Positions 27,720-35,187 of a stretch of DNA of 64,000 bases are shown piece after piece. A program made the position numbers and the translations under genes. The DNA is from Pseudomonadota bacterium (lineage in GTDB: Bacteria; Desulfobacterota; Binatia; Binatales; Binataceae), in the NCBI GenBank assembly GCA_021325025.1, contig JAJPHZ010000033.1:120164-184163 (forward strand), written 5' to 3'. Every line of letters starts with the position of its first letter. Position 1 is the first letter of the stretch. The notes below the pieces were generated by a model. The model was not told the origin of the DNA. It did not search any database and saw nothing but the letters and a program-made list of their open reading frames with translations.

Positions 27720-28745
27720 ATGAGAGAGCAACTGGAAGCGATCCGCAATCGTGCGATGGCGCAGTTGGGCGATGATGCCAGCGCGGAGCAAATCGAAAAC
27801 GTACGCGTTGCGGTGCTGGGGCGCGGCGGCGAACTGACCGCGATCATGCGCGGGATGCGCGAGGTGCCGGCCGAGGAGCGGCCCGCTATCGGCCAGCTCG
27901 TCAATGAAATCAAGCGCGAGCTCGAAAGCCGTATCGAGGCGCTGCAGGAGCGCCAGCAGCGGGCGCGGATGGAGCGTGCGCTGGCCGAACAGCGCCTCGA
28001 CGTCACGCTGCCCGGCACCCGCATCGGTCGCGGCCGGTCCCATCCGCTGACCCAGGTCGCCGAGGAGATGATCGGACTGTTCGAAGCGATGGGGTTCGAG
28101 GCGGTCGCCACTCAGGACATCGATGATGATTTCCACAATTTCTCGGCGCTGAACTTTCCGCCCGACCATCCGGCGCGCGAGATGCAGGACACCTTTTTCC
28201 TGCCCGGCGGACTGCTGTTGCGCACCCATACCTCCAACGGCCAGATCCACGTGATGCAGCGTCGCCAGCCCCCGCTGGCCGTCATCTGCCCCGGCAACTG
28301 CTACCGGCGCGACGAACTCAGCGTGCGCGCCTCGCCGATGTTCTCGCAGATCGAAGGGTTCATGGTGGACCGGACCGGAATCGTCACGATGGCGCATCTG
28401 AAGGGGGTGCTGTCGGAATTCCTGCGCGGTCTGTTCGGCGCCGCCACCAGGGTCAGGTTTCGTGCCAGTTTCTTTCCGTTCACCGAGCCCAGTGCCGAAG
28501 TCGATATCAGCTGCGTGCTGTGCGGCGGTGGCGGATGCCGGGTATGTAAGCACAGCGGATGGGTCGAGATTCTGGGCTCCGGCATGATTCATCCCAACGT
28601 CCTGCGCGCGGTCGGCTACGATCCCGCCGAGTACCAGGGCTTCGCCTTCGGCGTGGGCATCGAACGCACCGCCCTGCTCAAGCTGGGCGTCGACGACATG
28701 AGGCTGTTTTTTGAAAACGACCTGCGCTTCCTTGAACAGTTCTGA
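27720..28745 (+). CDS. pheS: Phenylalanine-tRNA ligase alpha subunit
   Basis: A 341-aa protein with an N-terminal coiled-coil (about 1-95) for tRNA binding and a class II catalytic domain. Visible are LPGTRIGRGRSHPLTQV, motif 2 around CYRRDELSVRASPMFSQIEG, and motif 3 GVGIERTALLKLGVDDMR. It forms an alpha2-beta2 enzyme with the pheT product, whose gene starts 15 bases later. Confidence 0.97.
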   Translation: MREQLEAIRNRAMAQLGDDASAEQIENVRVAVLGRGGELTAIMRGMREVPAEERPAIGQLVNEIKRELESRIEALQERQQRARMERALAEQRLDVTLPGTRIGRGRSHPLTQVAEEMIGLFEAMGFEAVATQDIDDDFHNFSALNFPPDHPAREMQDTFFLPGGLLLRTHTSNGQIHVMQRRQPPLAVICPGNCYRRDELSVRASPMFSQIEGFMVDRTGIVTMAHLKGVLSEFLRGLFGAATRVRFRASFFPFTEPSAEVDISCVLCGGGGCRVCKHSGWVEILGSGMIHPNVLRAVGYDPAEYQGFAFGVGIERTALLKLGVDDMRLFFENDLRFLEQF

Positions 28746-28760
28746 TTTTCCCCTACGACC

Positions 28761-31199
28761 ATGAAGCTGCCGCTTAGCTGGTTGAAAGAGTTCGTTCAGA
28801 TTACGGCCGATCCCGACGAGATCAGCCATCGGCTCAGTGTGGCGGGCCTTGAGGTCGAGAACATCGAACGCCACCGTCCCGCGTTTGCCGGCGTGACAGT
28901 GGGCCGAGTGCTCAGCGTCGAACGCCATCCCAATGCCGACCGGCTGAGCTTATGCGAAGTGGACGCCGGCCAATTCGGCCGTTTCAGGGTAGTGTGCGGC
29001 GCGCCCAACGTGCGGCCCGGGATGGTAGCGCCGTTCGCCCGAGTCGGCGCGCGGCTGGGCGGAGCGCGCAAGAGCGGAGAAGCGCCCGTATCCCTGGATG
29101 AGGTGGCACCGCTGCAGGCCGCCGAAATTCGCGGCGTACGCTCGGAAGGAATGCTCTGTTCGGGCCGCGAATTGGGTCTGTCGGAAGACCACAGCGGCAT
29201 CCTGGCGCTGGAATCGGACGCGCCGCTGGGCACTGACCTCGCCCAATATCTGGAGCTGGACGAAACCGTTTTCGATATCGCGATCACGCCCAATCGCGGC
29301 GACTGTCTGTCCACCGTGGGACTGGCGCGCGAGGTTGCTGCGCTGTTCGGCTTGAAACTCAAGCTGCCGAAGATCAAGCCGCCGGCGGTATCGGACGGTG
29401 AATGCCCGGACATCGAGATCCATGCCGCCGACTTGTGCCGCCGTTATGCGGGGCTGCCGATGGGCGGTATACGCATCGCCAACTCACCGGCCTGGCTTCG
29501 CCGGCGGCTGGAGTTGTGCGGTATGCGCGCGCTCAACAACGTGGTGGACGTCACCAACTACGTGATGCTGGAACTGGGGCAGCCGCTGCACGCCTTCGAC
29601 CTGGACAAGATTCAGGGCGGCAAAGTCGTGGTGCGGCGCGCGGGCGACGAGCGCCGGTTCGTCACCCTGGACAACCAGGAGCGCGAGCTTCGCCCCGACG
29701 ACCTGCTGATTGCCGACGCGGTGCGGCCCCTGGCGATCGCCGGCGTGATGGGCGGGCTGGATTCCGAGGTCAGCGACACCACCACCCGCATCCTGCTGGA
29801 AAGCGCCTACTTCGAGCCGATGACGATCGCACGCACGGCGCGCCGCCTGGGCCTGCGCAGCGAGGCCAGCTATCGCTTCGAACGCGGCATCGACCGTCAG
29901 GGCCAGGTTACGGCGATCAGCCGCGCCGCCGCGCTTATCCGCCAGTTAGCCGGGGGACACGAGCTGGCGCCGGTGCGCGACGTCGAGCCTGAAGCGGCAC
30001 TCCGGCGCGAGATCGATCTTGACCTGCGGCGGGTCGGTGCACTGCTCGGGGTTGATGTGCCGCGTGCTGAAATTCGCCGGCGCCTGATTTCCATTGGCGC
30101 CGCCGTTCACACCACGGGCAAGGAGCGGCTGGGTGTCATCGCCCCGTCCTTTCGACCCGACCTCAATGAAGCGGCCGACCTGGCCGAGGAGGTCGGACGG
30201 CTGCGCGGCTTCGAGGAGGTCCCCGAGCGATTGCCGCAGCGGCCGGCGCAAATCATAACGCGCGACCCCGCACGCGCCTTCGTCGCCCGCACCCGGGACA
30301 CGATGCTCGGATGCGGTCTGACGGAAATCCGCACGATCGCCTTTGTCGCGCCCGAGGATAATCGGCGCTTTCCCGGCCTGGACGGCGGCTCACCGGTGGT
30401 GGTGACCAATCCCCTTTCCACTGAGCTAAGCCAATTGCGTACCAGCCTGATCCCGGGCTTGCTCGGGGTGCTGCGCTTTAATCTCAACCGCCAGGCCACC
30501 GCGATGCATGCCTTTGAGATCGCCAAGGTGTTTCACAGCACAAGCGACACGCCCAGTGAAGGCCAACGGCTGGCCGCGATCAGTTATGGCGATTTCATCG
30601 TAACCAGCGTCGGGGCGCCGCCCATTGCGGCAGGCTTCTTCACGGTCAAGGGCATCCTGGAGGCCTATTTCGTTAGTCTGGGGATTTTCGACCAGATCAC
30701 GTTTGCGGGCATCGATACGGCGCGCGCACCGTATCTGCATCCGGGGATGGCGGCTGAGGTCAGGCTTGCGGGCAAGATGATCGGAGTGCTCGGCGAATTG
30801 CATCCGCAGGAGGCCTTGCGGTTCGAATTGAGCCGCAACTGCGGACTGTTTGAGCTGGATTTCGGGGCATTGGCGGACTATCGGCACCCGCCCCGGGCGA
30901 TCGAGGCGCCGCCCCGTTTCCCCGCGGTGCGCCGCGATTTGGCCTTGGTGCTGGACCGCGACGTGCCCGCCGCCACCGTCATCGGTACGGTCAAGAACGT
31001 CCAGGAGCCTTTGCTTGAGAGCGTCGAGATTTTTGACGTCTATACCGGTGAGGGCATTGCGCCGGACAAGAAAAGCGTCGCGCTGTCGCTGCGCTATCGG
31101 CACAAGGAGCGCACGTTGACCGACGAAGAGGTCAACCGTGCGCACGAAGCGCTGGTCGGCCGCGTCCTGCCGTTGCTCAATGCAACGATGCGCCAGTAG
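28761..31199 (+). CDS. pheT: Phenylalanine-tRNA ligase beta subunit
   Basis: An 812-aa protein of full length. The domains are an EMAP-like tRNA-binding domain (about 40-150), B3/B4 editing domain (about 210-390), B5 DNA-binding-like domain, a catalytic-like core and a C-terminal FDX-ACB anticodon domain ending in RYRHKERTLTDEEVNRAHEALV. Unlike many Proteobacteria, no ihfA gene lies between pheT and the merR-type gene. Confidence 0.96.
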   Translation: MKLPLSWLKEFVQITADPDEISHRLSVAGLEVENIERHRPAFAGVTVGRVLSVERHPNADRLSLCEVDAGQFGRFRVVCGAPNVRPGMVAPFARVGARLGGARKSGEAPVSLDEVAPLQAAEIRGVRSEGMLCSGRELGLSEDHSGILALESDAPLGTDLAQYLELDETVFDIAITPNRGDCLSTVGLAREVAALFGLKLKLPKIKPPAVSDGECPDIEIHAADLCRRYAGLPMGGIRIANSPAWLRRRLELCGMRALNNVVDVTNYVMLELGQPLHAFDLDKIQGGKVVVRRAGDERRFVTLDNQERELRPDDLLIADAVRPLAIAGVMGGLDSEVSDTTTRILLESAYFEPMTIARTARRLGLRSEASYRFERGIDRQGQVTAISRAAALIRQLAGGHELAPVRDVEPEAALRREIDLDLRRVGALLGVDVPRAEIRRRLISIGAAVHTTGKERLGVIAPSFRPDLNEAADLAEEVGRLRGFEEVPERLPQRPAQIITRDPARAFVARTRDTMLGCGLTEIRTIAFVAPEDNRRFPGLDGGSPVVVTNPLSTELSQLRTSLIPGLLGVLRFNLNRQATAMHAFEIAKVFHSTSDTPSEGQRLAAISYGDFIVTSVGAPPIAAGFFTVKGILEAYFVSLGIFDQITFAGIDTARAPYLHPGMAAEVRLAGKMIGVLGELHPQEALRFELSRNCGLFELDFGALADYRHPPRAIEAPPRFPAVRRDLALVLDRDVPAATVIGTVKNVQEPLLESVEIFDVYTGEGIAPDKKSVALSLRYRHKERTLTDEEVNRAHEALVGRVLPLLNATMRQ

Positions 31200-31287
31200 C
31201 AGACTGGCGCGTGGCAGTGAACGAACGGCGAAGCTTGAACTTGTAAGTCCTCGCTCAGAGCGTGTAGGCTGCTGACTAGCGTGCCAC

Positions 31288-31773
31288 ATGGTAAGCCAAC
31301 CTGCACGGCAGTTACGATCAGGCAGGCAGAAGAGGGAGAGGTCTAAGAATTCTGCCGTCCCCGCTGCTGCGTCCGCTCGTCCGCTGAAAATCGGTGAAGC
31401 TGCAAAATTGCTGGGGGTGGAGGCGTACGTGCTGCGCTTTTGGGAGACCCAGTTCAGCGAACTGCAACCCCATCATACCCAAACCAAACATCGGCTCTAC
31501 CGCGCCCAGGACATCGAGATACTGCGCCTCATCAAGCATCTGCTCTACGAGGAAGGTTTCACAATCGACGGCGCTCGTAAGCGCATCAGGGAATTGATGC
31601 GCGGCCAGGGGCACGCCAAGGCTGCGGCGGCGCGCTCCACGGGTAAAACCTCCGTCGCCAACGCATCTGCGGCCGGTGCGCAATCCAGCCCGGCGTCGGG
31701 CGCGGCGGCGCGTCAGGCGCTGATCGAAATCCGCCGCGACCTTGAATCGCTTTACCAACTGCTCAAGGATTGA
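31288..31773 (+). CDS. MerR family transcriptional regulator
   Basis: A 161-aa regulator with a MerR winged helix (about residues 31-100), including LKIGEAAKLLGVEAYVLRFWETQF and the wing HRLYRAQDIEILRLIKHLLYEEG. The C-terminal part is Ala-rich and low in complexity, then ends with an amphipathic helix. This type commonly follows pheT in many bacteria; its target is unknown. The start is uncertain because ATG 31288 lacks a good ribosome site. Its stop codon lies inside the first copy of an 18-bp direct repeat (31770-31787). Confidence 0.88.
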   Translation: MVSQPARQLRSGRQKRERSKNSAVPAAASARPLKIGEAAKLLGVEAYVLRFWETQFSELQPHHTQTKHRLYRAQDIEILRLIKHLLYEEGFTIDGARKRIRELMRGQGHAKAAAARSTGKTSVANASAAGAQSSPASGAAARQALIEIRRDLESLYQLLKD

Positions 31774-31787
31774 AGGCGCCGCGCTAG
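31770..31787. repeat. 18-bp direct repeat, copy A
   Basis: TTGAAGGCGCCGCGCTAG, identical to copy B at 33709-33726. It overlaps the merR stop codon and ends in CTAG, the type of target used by IS630-family elements. Together the copies bound a segment of about 1.95 kb with transposase remnants. Confidence 0.85.
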
Positions 31788-31913
31788 CCGACGTTGTCGG
31801 AATGCATCTGGACCCGCCGGGGCGGGCGCTTGTGCTGTGCGTGGAGGAAAAGTCGCAGATTCACGCCCACTGGCGCATCGTGGCTCAACCTGGTGGAGCG
31901 CTGGTTCGCCGCA
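31784..31913 (+). mobile_element. IS630-family transposase remnant
   Basis: Two short pieces of an IS630-type transposase in different frames. The first reads DVVGMHLDPPGRALVLCVEEKSQI, close to the family's catalytic-core pattern ending in the DEKSQ block. The second, from 31878, reads SWLNLVERWFAA, the motif near the last catalytic Glu. The roughly 70 residues normally between them are deleted and the frame is shifted, so it is dead. It begins at the right edge of direct repeat copy A. Confidence 0.75.
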
Positions 31914-32074
31914 GCCCTCGTTCGATCAGCTCGGTGAGCTTCTTCTGGGTTCCCACTTACGAAACGCCCGCTGACCGCGCTCTTGCTGATGCCGCCCACT
32001 GCGACCTCCTCGGGCAACGGCTCCAGAGTTCGCGCGTAACGCCTCATTTCCAGAAGCCGGATATACGGATGCAA
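31911..32074 (-). mobile_element. IS256-family (mutator-type) transposase remnant
   Basis: Read on the minus strand, this encodes RRYARTLEPLPEEVAVGG, then SKSAVSGRFV, and after a one-base frameshift VGTQKKLTELIERGL. This order (RRYA-LEPLP, SKSAVSRRFV, then a KLTELIER helix) is that of IS256-family transposases just before the catalytic region. It abuts and slightly overlaps the IS630 remnant, so one element probably interrupted or recombined with the other. The rest of both genes is gone. Confidence 0.65.
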
Positions 32075-32125
32075 CTGGTATTACGTCATTACACAGGGGC
32101 TGGGTCCATATACGGAAATCCGGGT

Positions 32126-32155
32126 TTAAGCGACTTTTCCGTCGAGGCGGCCCAT
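32126..32155 (-). pseudogene. Possible truncated start of an SDR gene
   Basis: On the minus strand an ATG at 32155, preceded by GGGGAGGACG, opens MGRLDGKVA and then stops. These nine residues are the usual N-terminus of SDR enzymes, suggesting a gene head cut by the rearrangement at this scar. The match is short and could be chance. Confidence 0.35.
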
Positions 32156-32241
32156 CGCGAACGTCCTCCCCTGCGTGCGGCGATGCGCAAGTCATAGCGC
32201 AGGTCGGCTCTGGATGCACGGGGCGCCGCGCAGGGGGGCCA

Positions 32242-32280
32242 GGCTGAGAGTCTCAGCCGCGTCGCCTGGGGGTCGGCGAC
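32242..32280. repeat. Two adjacent inverted repeats in the insertion scar
   Basis: GGCTGAGA-G-TCTCAGCC (32242-32258) is a perfect 8-bp palindrome, followed by GTCGCC/GGCGAC (32261-32280) around an eight-base loop. They lie in the 580-base gene-free stretch 31774-32353, downstream of the minus-strand propeller gene, and lack a T run on either strand. They could be an element end or a weak terminator. Apart from the transposase pieces, nothing else was seen in that stretch. Confidence 0.5.
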
Positions 32281-32353
32281 GAGAGTACGTTCGCGTCCAA
32301 CGAGTCCGCCTCAAAACAGGTCGGGCTGGCTGATCACGACAAATGCGGCGGAC

Positions 32354-33400
32354 TCACCCGTTGGAATCGTTATCTGTGGCCGCAGAAGGTGTCGCCACGC
32401 CCTTGAGCACGCTGACCGTGCTGCTGCATGCATTGGTGACCCACACGTTTCCCCTTGAGTCAATCGCCATATTTTCGGGACAGGCGCCAACCAGGAACTC
32501 CGCAATGGGCGCGCCCGAGGAGTTGAACTCAAGCACGTTGTTAGACTCCTGATTGGCCACGAATACATTGCCCGCTGCGTCGATGGTGACGCCTCGCGGG
32601 CCGATTCCCACGGCTTCGCTTCGGATTGGCGCAAAGGATGGCGCGGCGGCGAAAACGGACACGTGATCGATGCTTTGCACGGACTGCCACAAATTTCCGG
32701 ACAGGTCGATTGCGTTGCCGGTCGGCTGGAGGCCAACCGAACCTTGCGGAATGGTGGCGAGCAGCGCGCCGGCCGAATTGAGCACGCTTACGGTGCCGCT
32801 GTAGTAGTTGCCGATCCAGAAATTGCCGCTTTCATCTCTGGCAACTGCGTGCGGCGCCTCGCCGGTCGGAAAGGTGTTGATGAGAGCGCCGGTGCCGCCA
32901 TCCAACTCGGCAATCGTGTTGCTCCCCTGGTTCGTAACCCAGATGTTGCCCGAGGCGTCGAATTGCGCGTGCTGGGGCCCGTCACCGCCGGTACAGAAGG
33001 TCCCGATCAATGCGCCGTGGCTGTTGAGCGCCGTCACCGTCCCGCTGGTAGCGCCGGGACACGACGTCGGAGCGCCCGGGCCAGCGCCCGCAGTGTTCTG
33101 GATCCAGATGTTGCCCGTGCCCGAGCGGTCGATTTTCAACCCGTGCGGTCGCATGCCAACCGGAAAGGTGGCCAGAACAACCCCCGCGTTGCTGAGCTCG
33201 GCAACGGTGTTGCTGTATCGATTGGCGATCCAGACGTTGTCGGATTTATCGATCCCGATGCCTTCCGGGTAATTGCCGCCGGAGGCGAAGCTTACTACGG
33301 ACGGCGGCGGAGTCGACGAGTGATCGCTGCCGCACGCATAAGTCCCGAAGATCAGGAAGCACAATCCAGCGGAAAGAAGATATTTGCGCAGCACGGCCAT
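32354..33400 (-). CDS. Secreted lipoprotein with NHL/Vgb-like beta-propeller
   Basis: A 348-aa protein with a signal sequence and lipobox-like site (FGTYACGS, Cys at about 23), then a Pro/Ser linker and about six propeller repeats. Each repeat resembles GNIWVTNQGSNTIAEL with a following G-x-P-x-G-x-A turn, as in virginiamycin B lyase and NHL proteins. It is probably membrane-anchored and extracytoplasmic. No lyase active site can be claimed. It lies between the two 18-bp repeats, and its Ser/Asn-rich codons differ from the Arg/Ala-rich neighbours, which fits acquisition. Confidence 0.85.
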   Translation of the reverse strand: MAVLRKYLLSAGLCFLIFGTYACGSDHSSTPPPSVVSFASGGNYPEGIGIDKSDNVWIANRYSNTVAELSNAGVVLATFPVGMRPHGLKIDRSGTGNIWIQNTAGAGPGAPTSCPGATSGTVTALNSHGALIGTFCTGGDGPQHAQFDASGNIWVTNQGSNTIAELDGGTGALINTFPTGEAPHAVARDESGNFWIGNYYSGTVSVLNSAGALLATIPQGSVGLQPTGNAIDLSGNLWQSVQSIDHVSVFAAAPSFAPIRSEAVGIGPRGVTIDAAGNVFVANQESNNVLEFNSSGAPIAEFLVGACPENMAIDSRGNVWVTNACSSTVSVLKGVATPSAATDNDSNG

Positions 33401-33613
33401 CTCCTTTGGCAGGAAGGCGGTTTCGGAAGCTAATGAGCGGCTAAACCGGAAATTCCGTTTTGGACCCTCCCTGCGCGTTGTTCAACAGTGTGAGTCTGCG
33501 ACGGGCGACGTTCTCGATGTTCTGAAAACGCGGACAGCGCTGCGGATTAAAGACCGCTTCCGTGCTTTTGCATCGGAACGTCTTTACGGCCGCTTTCTAT
33601 CACATCCTACGCA

Positions 33614-33709
33614 TTAAGTCAACAGTCGTGGGCGAATTGGAATCCTGCCCTCGCGGTCTTCGGCGACCACGGAGGAGCCCTCTTCGATGCCCAGGCAGCG
33701 ACGGAGCTT
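33614..33709 (-). pseudogene. Truncated AbrB/MazE-type antitoxin fragment
   Basis: Read on the minus strand, 31 codons encode KLRRCLGIEEGSSVVAEDRE followed by GRIPIRPRLLT and a stop. This is the second half of a SpoVT/AbrB swapped-hairpin DNA-binding domain. The first half is missing exactly where direct repeat copy B (33709-33726) begins. No toxin gene was recognised beside it. The rest of 33401-33733 (333 bases) has no recognisable gene. Confidence 0.6.
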
Positions 33710-33726
33710 TGAAGGCGCCGCGCTAG
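33709..33726. repeat. 18-bp direct repeat, copy B
   Basis: TTGAAGGCGCCGCGCTAG, identical to copy A at 31770-31787. It lies seven bases before the stop end of the minus-strand gene 33734-34327 and cuts the AbrB-type fragment. Confidence 0.85.
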
Positions 33727-33733
33727 TTGCAGG

Positions 33734-34327
33734 CTAGGCGGGCGGCTTTACCAGCACGGTGCAGATGCCGGTCCGGGTGCGATGGCTCAGGATGCGGCCG
33801 GCCTCGTCCACCACAAGCGTTTCGCGCTCGCCGATCGCCGGCTCGAACAGCCAAGTTCCGGGCTCGGCTTCAACCCGGTAGAGCGACTGTTTGACCGATC
33901 GGGCCACCAGCGTGGCGGGATCGATCACCGCCACCCGCGCGGTCCATCGGCTCTGACCCCGCCCGCGCACGTGCGCGATGAGCAGCGCCTTGAAGATAAT
34001 CAGTCCGCCGTCGATTTCGCGGAAGCGGCCGAGCTTTACCTCCACCGTGTTGCGCGCGCCCATCGCCGTGACGACGCCGCGCAGCGTGTCGTCGAGGGCG
34101 TCGTAAGCGGCACTGCGCGAAAACGGTCCCCTTGCGTAGCGCAGCCGTATCGTCCTGACGAGGCCGTCCTCGTCGAGCGTGGCCTCGACCTCATGGCGGT
34201 TGCCCGCGGCGTCGGCCGCACGCCGCACGCCGCTTAGCCGGGCGGCGCTCACCTGCGCGGTCTCGGTCGCGATCAGGTCTCCCTGCTCGCGCACCTCATA
34301 GACATATTCGCCCTGGGGAATAATCAC
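33734..34327 (-). CDS. Uncharacterised protein coupled to a DUF72 gene
   Basis: A 197-aa protein that I do not recognise. It has no signal peptide or membrane span and is predicted to be mostly beta strands (for example EYVYEVREQGDLIATET, HEVEATLDEDGLVRTIRLRY, GTWLFEPAIGERETLVVDE). This could be a lipocalin-like or small barrel fold. Its ATG overlaps the stop of the DUF72 gene (ATGA), so the two proteins are made together. Function unknown. Confidence 0.75.
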   Translation of the reverse strand: MIIPQGEYVYEVREQGDLIATETAQVSAARLSGVRRAADAAGNRHEVEATLDEDGLVRTIRLRYARGPFSRSAAYDALDDTLRGVVTAMGARNTVEVKLGRFREIDGGLIIFKALLIAHVRGRGQSRWTARVAVIDPATLVARSVKQSLYRVEAEPGTWLFEPAIGERETLVVDEAGRILSHRTRTGICTVLVKPPA

Positions 34328-35040
34328 TGCGGCGCCGTCGCCAATCGCTGATCGACCAGCTTGCGCAAGGCCGCGGCCAAGCCGGGGGCGCCGGCCTCAT
34401 GCTTGAGATAGACGTAAACGTCGCGCGCCTGCGCGTCCATGTCCACGATGCGGTCGGCCCATTGCGCCAGTTCCGCTTCCTCGTAGCCCTCCTTGCGCAG
34501 GCGCAGATAGGTGTAGGGAGCGGTCAGCACCACCGGCGTGGCAAGCTTGTCACTCTCCGCGACACACAATGCACCTGCGGCCTCGCCCAGCGCGTCATAG
34601 ACCGCGTCGTCAAACCACGAACGGTCGCGGAACTCGAAGGCCGCCGCGATTCGCCGGTCAAGTTGGCTCAGAAAATCGCGCAGCAGCGGCACGTCCTTCT
34701 TGAAGCCGGGCGGAAGCTGGAACAGGGCCGGGCCCAGCCGCTCGCCCAGCATGCCGGCAACGGAGATGAAATAATCAAGGTCCTTTTGTGTGTTGCGCAG
34801 CCGCGCCAGATGCGTGATGCGCTGGGAAGCCTTGAGCGCGAAACGGAAGTCCTGCGGGGTCTGGCGCACCCAGCCCTCCAGCATCGCCGGACGCGGCATC
34901 GCCCTGAACGTGTAGTTGATCTCCACCGTCGGCATGTGCTGCGCGTAATACGCCAGCATCTGGTTGCCCGCGGTGCGCGGCGGATAGAAGCTGCCGACCC
35001 ATTCCTTGTAGCTGAACCCCGAGGTGCCGATGCGAATCAT
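34324..35040 (-). CDS. DUF72 (YecE-like) family protein
   Basis: A 238-aa TIM-barrel-like protein of the DUF72 family. It begins IRIGTSGFSYKEWVGSFYPP and contains VEINYTFRAMPRPAMLEGWV, DFRFALKASQRITH, QLPPGFKKD and YTYLRLRKEGYEEAELAQWA, all family hallmarks. The biochemical role of DUF72 is unsettled. It is the first gene of a two-gene minus-strand unit. Confidence 0.92.
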   Translation of the reverse strand: MIRIGTSGFSYKEWVGSFYPPRTAGNQMLAYYAQHMPTVEINYTFRAMPRPAMLEGWVRQTPQDFRFALKASQRITHLARLRNTQKDLDYFISVAGMLGERLGPALFQLPPGFKKDVPLLRDFLSQLDRRIAAAFEFRDRSWFDDAVYDALGEAAGALCVAESDKLATPVVLTAPYTYLRLRKEGYEEAELAQWADRIVDMDAQARDVYVYLKHEAGAPGLAAALRKLVDQRLATAPQ

Positions 35041-35101
35041 GCCCCTTTACAATTAGCAGGTTAATGCGCCGCCGCAACGAGCGGCCGGCACAAGCCGGGT
35101 G

Positions 35102-35136
35102 AAAAACAAAGGCCGCCGGATTTACAGCGGCCTTTG
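35102..35136 (-). terminator. Rho-independent terminator after the DUF1329 gene
   Basis: On the minus strand CAAAGGCCGC and GCGGCCTTTG form a perfect 10-bp stem with a ten-base loop, followed by TTTTT (complement of 35102-35106). It lies 51 bases after the stop at 35188. Confidence 0.8.
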
Positions 35137-35187
35137 TCTCAAATGGCGGGCGACGATGATGACGGAAAAGCGGCGCCCTCGGATGCC

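Noticed and set aside
32242..32258. GGCTGAGA motif suggestive of a TPP riboswitch
   Set aside because: The second conserved element (GAACCTGA-like) and the rest of the fold are absent, and the motif is explained by a simple palindrome.
31770..33726. Direct repeats as phage attachment sites
   Set aside because: No integrase or phage gene lies between them; transposase debris explains the segment better.
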